Assembly: GCF_044594925.1 (NCBI RefSeq)
Contig: NZ_CP138991.1
Location: 3,348,001 to 3,412,000, forward strand
Origin: Maribacter sp044594925
Lineage (GTDB): Bacteria > Bacteroidota > Bacteroidia > Flavobacteriales > Flavobacteriaceae
Direction of reading: 5' to 3'
Length of the DNA stretch: 64,000 nt
The position numbers were made by a program, and so were the translations under genes. Under the pieces are notes generated by a model. That model worked only from the letters and a program-made list of their open reading frames with translations. It ran no database searches and had not been told where the DNA came from. Positions 59,083 through 64,000 of this stretch are shown one piece after another. Position 1 is the stretch's first letter. Each line of letters starts with the position of its first letter.

Positions 59083-59994
59083 ATGAAAAAGATAAAACTA
59101 CTATTAGGATATGTATTAATGACTGTATTATTGGTTTCTTGCTATGCAGATGTTATTGTGACCGATGATTTTATTGAGGAATCTGCTTTTAATACCGATC
59201 AGGTATTGCAATCGTATGATTTATGGTATGTAGATATTAATGCAACCCGAGGTAACGGAGAAGTACCTTTTTTACAAAGAGCGTTTACGCTAAGTTTTAT
59301 TAACGGTGCATTATATGCAAACAATAATATCGTGGGTATAGGCAAAACAGGGGACGGACTTGGAATAGATGTAGGTTTCTATAGCACCCTACGTGGTGTG
59401 GTAGAAATTGATCATGATATAGATGGAAGGTGGTTATTAGAAGTATATGCTACAAACGGAAATACGATTGAGTTATATGACGCAAGCTCCGATACCTCAT
59501 ATTTTCTGCGGGGTTTCCAAAGAAATAATTTTGATTACGACCAAGTGTTCTATGATAATATAAACTACTTTATTCAAGAGTATAGTGTTTGGGAAAAGGT
59601 ATTTACGAGTGAAGAAGGAGCTATTAATGATTTTGACGATGAGAACTTTTTACAGTTTTTGCCCACATTTTTTAGGTCTTCCATTGATGATTCAGGAACC
59701 CCGATAAGTCAGCTACAGTGGGATTTTGAAGGTAATTATCAAGTGTATGATATTGCTAATGATAATACGCTAAAAGCTTTAACCTTGGAATACGATTTTA
59801 TGGGTGATGATTATTTTGAGCTGTATGTGATCAATGATGCTACCATAGAACTGTACCACCCAGATAGTGAAACAGTATATGAATTTAGAGGTAGGGGTTA
59901 TCAGCAGTATTTAAAATCTGGAAAAGGAGTAGAAGCTAAGAAAAGAACAAAAACGACTCGTCCTATAATGAACGTAAAGCGTAAAAGAAAATAA
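59083..59994 (+). CDS. Lipoprotein with two internal repeats
   Basis: A 303-residue exported lipoprotein: signal peptide MKKIKLLLGYVLMTVLLVSC with lipobox Cys20. The mature part contains two similar halves of about 105 residues: one with QSYDLWYVDINATRG and TIELYDASSDTSYFLRGFQ, the other with QEYSVWEKVFTSEEG and TIELYHPDSETVYEFRGRGYQ. The C-terminus is Lys/Arg-rich (KRTKTTRPIMNVKRKRK). No known domain; relatives have been given misleading enzyme names. It ends at a terminator shared with the AraC gene. Confidence 0.8.
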   Translation: MKKIKLLLGYVLMTVLLVSCYADVIVTDDFIEESAFNTDQVLQSYDLWYVDINATRGNGEVPFLQRAFTLSFINGALYANNNIVGIGKTGDGLGIDVGFYSTLRGVVEIDHDIDGRWLLEVYATNGNTIELYDASSDTSYFLRGFQRNNFDYDQVFYDNINYFIQEYSVWEKVFTSEEGAINDFDDENFLQFLPTFFRSSIDDSGTPISQLQWDFEGNYQVYDIANDNTLKALTLEYDFMGDDYFELYVINDATIELYHPDSETVYEFRGRGYQQYLKSGKGVEAKKRTKTTRPIMNVKRKRK

Positions 59995-60049
59995 GGCTCA
60001 TTTCATGTAGCTGTAACAATTTAGGTTGGTTATTTAGTTGAAAATTGTT

Positions 60050-60090
60050 CTCAAATCCGGTTACAAAAACGGGTTTGAGGCAGTTTTTTT
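60050..60090 (+). terminator. Terminator after the repeat lipoprotein gene
   Basis: CTCAAATCCG (60050-60059) pairs with CGGGTTTGAG (60070-60079), one G-T pair, ten-base loop, then a run of seven T at 60084-60090. It overlaps the stop region of the convergent AraC gene (60089). Confidence 0.75.
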
Positions 60091-60940
60091 ATTTTACAGA
60101 TACCAGCTTTTTTCTAAAGGCAGATGGGTTCTCTCCGGTTACTTTTTTAAAACTGCGATTAAAATAAGAAAGACTCTCAAAGCCACACTCGTAACAGGTT
60201 TCGCTAACGTTCTTTCCAGAGAGAAGCAGACGTTTTGCCTGACTAATACGATATTGATTTAAAAAAGAGATAAAAGTGCTTCCTGTAGTTTTTTTAAAAT
60301 ACCTACAGAACGCTTCTTTTGATAAGTTGCAGGCACCCGCTATTTCCGTTAAGGTAATTTTTTCATGATAACGTTCGTCTATTAGCGCATATATCTTGCG
60401 CAGTCGTTTTTGTTCTTTTTTACTGTATTTATTTACAAAGGGTTTGGTGTGTAGCAATTCAAATTCTTTGCTTTCAGAGAGCTTTTTTAGGATGGTGATT
60501 ACTTGCATAAAAAATGCAAACGGCTCTAAAAGGTGTAGGGTTTTTAGAAGTGTTCCGATTTCCTTTTTGGTTTCACCATAAAAAGCAATACCGTATTTTG
60601 AAAGTTCCAATAAACGATCTATTTGTTTAAGTTCGGGTAAGGCATCAAGCGTATTTTCCTTAAAAGTCGGTTTTATGTGTAGCACTTCTTTTCTATAGGT
60701 TGAGGTAACACCATGATCAAAATTAAGGTGGGGAATATTTGAACCGATGAGTACCAAATCAGAATCTTTAAACGCTGAAATATGATTACCCACATGTCTT
60801 TTTGCGCTGGCACCTTCAATATATACCAATTCTAATTCTGGATGAAAATGCCAATAAAAAAGATGGTTTAGTTTGGGGTCGTGTAACAATCTAAACGGAC
60901 TTTTAGAATCTGGCGTTATGGTCTCTAATTGTATTTTCAT
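60089..60940 (-). CDS. AraC-family regulator with N-terminal cupin
   Basis: A 283-residue regulator. The N-terminal 90 residues are a cupin-like arm (HLFYWHFHPELELVYIEGAS, KRHVGNHISAFKDSDLVLIG) and the C-terminal two-HTH domain has EKITLTEIAGACNLSKEAFC, ISQAKRLLLSGKNVSETCYE and ESLSYFNRSFKKVTGENPSA. It is divergent from a phytanoyl-CoA dioxygenase gene, and two 21-bp-spaced direct repeats lie between them. It is most likely the activator of that gene. Confidence 0.93.
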   Translation of the reverse strand: MKIQLETITPDSKSPFRLLHDPKLNHLFYWHFHPELELVYIEGASAKRHVGNHISAFKDSDLVLIGSNIPHLNFDHGVTSTYRKEVLHIKPTFKENTLDALPELKQIDRLLELSKYGIAFYGETKKEIGTLLKTLHLLEPFAFFMQVITILKKLSESKEFELLHTKPFVNKYSKKEQKRLRKIYALIDERYHEKITLTEIAGACNLSKEAFCRYFKKTTGSTFISFLNQYRISQAKRLLLSGKNVSETCYECGFESLSYFNRSFKKVTGENPSAFRKKLVSVK

Positions 60941-61027
60941 AGTGTAATTACAGCAACCTTAGGTTTTCTTAAAAAATAGAAAGTATAACAAAAATGACTA
61001 AAAAATTAAATAAAAGGTAAATTTAAG

Positions 61028-61055
61028 TCAATATAGTTCAAATTTATATCAATAT
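61028..61055 (+). promoter_or_regulatory. Direct repeats spaced 21 bp before the PhyH gene
   Basis: TCAATAT occurs at 61028 and at 61049, exactly 21 bases apart (two helical turns), the spacing of AraC-type half-sites. A near -7 box (TAGTTTG, one base short) begins at 61061. It is about 75 bp before the gene start and in the region divergent from the AraC gene. Confidence 0.45.
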
Positions 61056-61126
61056 TAAGGTAGTTTGCTTCTATGAAGCGAAGTAGTTTTATACAATCAA
61101 TTTAAAGCGTTTAAAACAGTAATACT

Positions 61127-62101
61127 ATGGAACAGACAAAGAATAAAGTAGTTATGGCCAATACGGCTCATGAGGAAATTCCTGGTAATCCGTCGACTGC
61201 AACAAGCAGCAAACAACGGCTAAATGACCGTTCTAACGGCAAGCCATTACGGGTGTTGAGTGAGGATGATTGGAAGTTCTGGAAACATAATGGCTACATT
61301 GTTATAAAGAATGCCGTACCCAAGGCACAGGCTAAAAAGACCGCAGATTTTCTTTGGGAGTTTGATGAAAAGAACCCGAACGACAAGACTACCTGGTATG
61401 CTCCACCCCGAGCCGAAATGAAAATGAAGGAGTTAACAGGAACCGGAATGGTAGAGGTATACAACCATCAATTATTATGGAACAATAGACAAACGCAACG
61501 GGTCTATGATGCTTTTGTAGATGTTTGGGGCACGGAGAAATTATGGGTCACCATTGATCGTGCCAACTTAAATTTTCCATTACCTCCCGGCGTTGATAAA
61601 AAAGGGTTCATTCATTGGGACTATGACCCGGAAACTCGCCCCCAAAATGTACAAGGTGTTTTGGCATTAGCGGACCAAGAAGATGAGAATATGGGCGGAT
61701 TTCAGTGCATTCCTTGGTTGTACCGAAATTACGATTCTTGGAAACTGACCCAACCAGAAGACCGCGATCGTTTTCAACCAGATATTTCGGATTTGGAAGA
61801 CAAGATTGTAAAGGTAAAAATGCAGGCAGGTGATTTGCTAATTTTTAACAGTACGGAACCCCATGGTATTCGTCCTAATAAATCAAAAGATAAAGTACGT
61901 ATAGCGCAGTATATTTCTATGATGCCAGCGGAGGAGGAAAACCAAGAATTAAAGAATTGGCGCATTAATTCTTGGAAGCACCGTATTGCTCCAGAGGGCT
62001 ATGCTTTTCCGGGAGACCCAAGAAATTGGGAACAAACCAAATATGAAACGGCTAAATTAACGCAACTAGGGGAGCAATTATTGGGATTAAAAGCATGGTA
62101 A
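61127..62101 (+). CDS. Phytanoyl-CoA dioxygenase-family protein
   Basis: A 324-residue Fe(II)/2-oxoglutarate oxygenase of the PhyH family. Iron ligands are His and Asp in FIHWDYDPE and the distal His in STEPHGIRPNKS; the 2-oxoglutarate Arg is in KDKVRIAQYI. An additional N-terminal stretch (residues 1-45) is polar and variable. Bacterial PhyH members oxidise many substrates (for example ectoine, carnitine-like and sugar-derived compounds), so the substrate is open. It is divergent from an AraC regulator that probably controls it. MEQTKNKVVMANTAHE: Met10 is an alternative start. Confidence 0.85.
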   Translation: MEQTKNKVVMANTAHEEIPGNPSTATSSKQRLNDRSNGKPLRVLSEDDWKFWKHNGYIVIKNAVPKAQAKKTADFLWEFDEKNPNDKTTWYAPPRAEMKMKELTGTGMVEVYNHQLLWNNRQTQRVYDAFVDVWGTEKLWVTIDRANLNFPLPPGVDKKGFIHWDYDPETRPQNVQGVLALADQEDENMGGFQCIPWLYRNYDSWKLTQPEDRDRFQPDISDLEDKIVKVKMQAGDLLIFNSTEPHGIRPNKSKDKVRIAQYISMMPAEEENQELKNWRINSWKHRIAPEGYAFPGDPRNWEQTKYETAKLTQLGEQLLGLKAW

Positions 62102-62155
62102 ACTGCTAAATCGTTAATAATCATAACCCTTTTAGGGGCGTTAGGGAAATAGTCT

Positions 62156-62163
62156 TATTTTTG
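62156..62163 (+). promoter_or_regulatory. -7 box of the third SulP gene
   Basis: TATTTTTG is an exact TAnnTTTG match, 19 bp before the GTG start. It supports that start and an independent transcription unit. Confidence 0.5.
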
Positions 62164-62182
62164 CGCCCTTAAAATAGGAAGC

Positions 62183-63811
62183 GTGCGTAAGTATCTTAAT
62201 TTATTCGATTTTAAACAAAAAGTAGATTACAAGACCGAAATCCTGTCGGGCTTAACCGTTGCCTTGGCATTGGTGCCAGAGGCCATCGCTTTTGCCTTAA
62301 TTCCAGGTTTCTCTCCCTTAACGGGACTTTATGCCGCATTCATATTGGCTTTGGTCACTTCTATTTTAGGAGGGCGACCGGGAATGATATCCGGTGCAAC
62401 AGGAGCAGTAGCGGTTATCTTCGTAGGATTGATACTAGAACTAAAGCGTAATTTTCCTGGAATAGAACCGGAAACTATATTGAACTATGTTTTTGCTACG
62501 GTAATTATAGCAGGCGTGCTTCAGATTTTGGCAGGGGTCTTGCGATTAGGAAAGTTTATTCGTTTGGTGCCGCATCCGGTAATGTTCGGTTTTGTTAACG
62601 GTCTGGCTATCATCATCTTTATGGCGCAGTTCCCCAACTTTTATGTGAAGGGTACGGAAACGCTATTAAGTGGTAGTTCCTTATACATTATGCTCGGTTT
62701 AACACTGGTGACGATGCTGATTATTTGGGGGCTTCCAAAATTGACGAAAGCAGTACCTTCATCCTTGGTAGCTATCGTTGTGGTATCAGCAATTGTAATT
62801 GGTTTTGGGGTAGATACCCTAACCGTGGCAGATACCATGCGCGAAGGAGAAAGCATCAAAGGTGGTTTTCCGCCCTTATCCATTCCGCAACTTCCCTTTA
62901 CTTTGGAAACCTTTAAAATCATTATTCCTTATGCTGCAATTGTAGCAGGGGTAGGGTTAATAGAAAGTTTATTAACACTTAATATCATTGATGAAATTAC
63001 GGAGACCCGTGGTAGTGGTAACAAGGAATGTGTAGCGCAGGGAACTGCGAATATCCTTTCCGGATTTTTATCGGGAATGGGTGGTTGTGCTATGATCGGG
63101 CAAAGTTTAATTAATACGTCTTCGGGCGCACGTGCTAGGCTTTCAGGAATTACGGCGGCAGTAATGTTATTGGTGTTCATCATGTTCGGTTCTAGCCTTA
63201 TAGAACGTTTGCCTATGGCGGCCTTAGTAGGGCTTATGTTCATGGTGGCCATTGGTACTTTTGAATGGGCAAGTTTTAAGACCTTTCGTAAAATGCCGAA
63301 CTCGGATGTGGTAGTGATGGTTTTAGTAACCTTGATTACGGCTATTACCCATAACTTGGCAGTAGCGGTATTATTAGGGGTCATTATTTCTGCGCTGGCC
63401 TATTCTTGGGAGAATGCCAAACGTATTAGAGCAAGAAAGCATGTAGATGAAAATGGCGTTAAACATTATGAAATCTACGGACCTTTGTTTTTTGGGTCTA
63501 CGACCTTATTTGCGGAAAAGTTCGATGTTCAAAATGACCCGGAAGAGGTAATTATCGATTTTCAAGAGAGTCGTGTCGCGGATATGTCCGGAATCGAGGC
63601 TTTGAATAAGATTACGGAGCGTTATGCAAAGGCTGGAAAAAAAGTACACTTAAGACATTTGAGTAAGGACTGTATTCGACTTTTGGCCGATGCCGAAGAT
63701 ATTATTGATGTAAATGTCATGGAAGACCCGACCTATAAAGTAGCGGTCGATAAAGTTGCCAAAAAGAAAGAAGGCGATGGCGATAACCCCTTTAAACTAT
63801 GGGGATTGTAG
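62183..63811 (+). CDS. SulP-family anion transporter with STAS domain (third copy)
   Basis: A 542-residue SulP transporter starting at GTG (62183), which directly follows a -7 box. Membrane core: GLTVALALVPEAIAFALIPG, then GRPGMISGATGAVAVIFVGL; later GGCAMIGQSLINTSSGARAR. The STAS domain at the C-terminus has VIIDFQESRVADMSGIEALNKI with the DMSG site. EAIAFAL at the N-terminus is the canonical sulfate-permease type, unlike the two SulP genes at 16.7-22.7 kb, so it may carry sulfate or another anion. It ends nine bases before the convergent partial gene. Confidence 0.9.
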   Translation: MRKYLNLFDFKQKVDYKTEILSGLTVALALVPEAIAFALIPGFSPLTGLYAAFILALVTSILGGRPGMISGATGAVAVIFVGLILELKRNFPGIEPETILNYVFATVIIAGVLQILAGVLRLGKFIRLVPHPVMFGFVNGLAIIIFMAQFPNFYVKGTETLLSGSSLYIMLGLTLVTMLIIWGLPKLTKAVPSSLVAIVVVSAIVIGFGVDTLTVADTMREGESIKGGFPPLSIPQLPFTLETFKIIIPYAAIVAGVGLIESLLTLNIIDEITETRGSGNKECVAQGTANILSGFLSGMGGCAMIGQSLINTSSGARARLSGITAAVMLLVFIMFGSSLIERLPMAALVGLMFMVAIGTFEWASFKTFRKMPNSDVVVMVLVTLITAITHNLAVAVLLGVIISALAYSWENAKRIRARKHVDENGVKHYEIYGPLFFGSTTLFAEKFDVQNDPEEVIIDFQESRVADMSGIEALNKITERYAKAGKKVHLRHLSKDCIRLLADAEDIIDVNVMEDPTYKVAVDKVAKKKEGDGDNPFKLWGL

Positions 63812-63819
63812 ATTGTTCT

Positions 63820-64000
63820 TTAGCCTGTCCAGAACTGGACCAATAACCAAAGGATTCCTATAGCTCCTACAAAAGCCAAACCATAACGGCCTAATTCCTG
63901 AAGCCGCTCTTTTTTAGCCTCTGCAATAATCTTATCTCTGATTACCTTTTGTTGAAAGGGTGTTAGTTCCTTAAAGTGAAGTTGGGTGTCTCCCGTATAA
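63820..64000 (-). CDS. Membrane protein, C-terminal part only
   Basis: The frame is open from the right edge of the window to a TAA at 63820, giving 59 residues. It starts in a charged helix (ELTPFQQKVIRDKIIAEAKK) and ends with a membrane segment (YGLAFVGAIGILWLLVQFWTG). The start lies beyond the window, so length and family cannot be told. It converges with the SulP gene, nine bases between stops. Confidence 0.6.
   Translation of the reverse strand, partial: YTGDTQLHFKELTPFQQKVIRDKIIAEAKKERLQELGRYGLAFVGAIGILWLLVQFWTG

Noticed and set aside
1..64000. CRISPR arrays, rRNA or tRNA genes and insertion sequences
   Set aside because: Reading through the intergenic stretches I saw no spaced short repeats, no tRNA cloverleaf-like ends and no terminal inverted repeats with a transposase frame. 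A covariance-model scan would be needed to exclude small RNAs.

Overview
The window is a stretch of chromosome from a marine-type member of the Flavobacteriaceae (Bacteroidota), in the Zobellia/Maribacter/Cellulophaga range. The evidence is AT-rich DNA, near-absence of Shine-Dalgarno sequences, several Bacteroidota-type -7 boxes (TAnnTTTG), an IPExxxVDY-family gene, and a complete Bat operon. I saw no rRNA, tRNA, CRISPR array, transposase, integrase or phage gene. The genus is an inference.

Layout. 1-9 kb is housekeeping: purF (cut by the left edge), a PfkB kinase, rnhA and purN on the minus strand; then acpP, fabF, rnc, an IPExxxVDY gene and pyk on the plus strand. 8.5-16.4 kb is small accessory genes: a PAS protein, an AraC regulator with a 51-codon His/Cys-rich ORF and an AhpD-like protein, a cupredoxin-like protein, dinB, a CYTH phosphatase, two tandem sister lipoproteins, an AEC-type permease and a Tat-exported aminotransferase. 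16.7-22.7 kb holds two SulP anion transporters around pheS and a beta-carbonic anhydrase, probably for bicarbonate handling; a third SulP lies at 62.2-63.8 kb. 22.8-32.2 kb is the aerotolerance (Bat) operon: moxR, DUF58, a large membrane protein, batA, batB, batC, batD and batE. 32.4-38.0 kb has an aldo/keto reductase, an SDR, an AlbA_2-type protein and an amylosucrase-fructokinase pair for sucrose. 38.2-43.9 kb has an SPFH/GYF_2 protein with a zinc-ribbon membrane protein and a phosphoesterase, an acyl-ACP desaturase, a helix-hairpin-helix protein and an OmpA-family protein. 44.5-49.5 kb has an ALDH7-like dehydrogenase, 3-hydroxyanthranilate dioxygenase, two CAP-domain lipoproteins and a CvpA-like protein. 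50.1-59 kb is the glycerol locus glpK-glpD and, convergent to it, gpsA. The end holds a repeat-containing lipoprotein, an AraC/PhyH pair and the third SulP.

The most unusual feature is at 53.1-58.0 kb. The last 271 bp of glpD occur twice, without gaps and about 94% identical by my count. Between the copies lie five minus-strand genes: a Rnk/GreA-like protein, a four-helix-bundle membrane sensor, a small exported protein, a sigma-54-dependent response regulator and its histidine kinase. The distal copy is a headless glpD fragment whose stop codon overlaps the gpsA stop. This suggests that a regulatory module was inserted at the glpD 3' end, restoring glpD and leaving the old end as a scar. Inside the module, the small exported protein has a well-spaced -24/-12 sigma-54 promoter and an upstream dyad, so the module looks like a self-contained circuit.

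Other regulatory structures stand out: a terminator-like hairpin inside the first codons of rnc, a terminator between acpP and fabF, 21-bp-spaced direct repeats in front of the PhyH gene, and four mutually complementary arms forming alternative hairpins near 44.1 kb.
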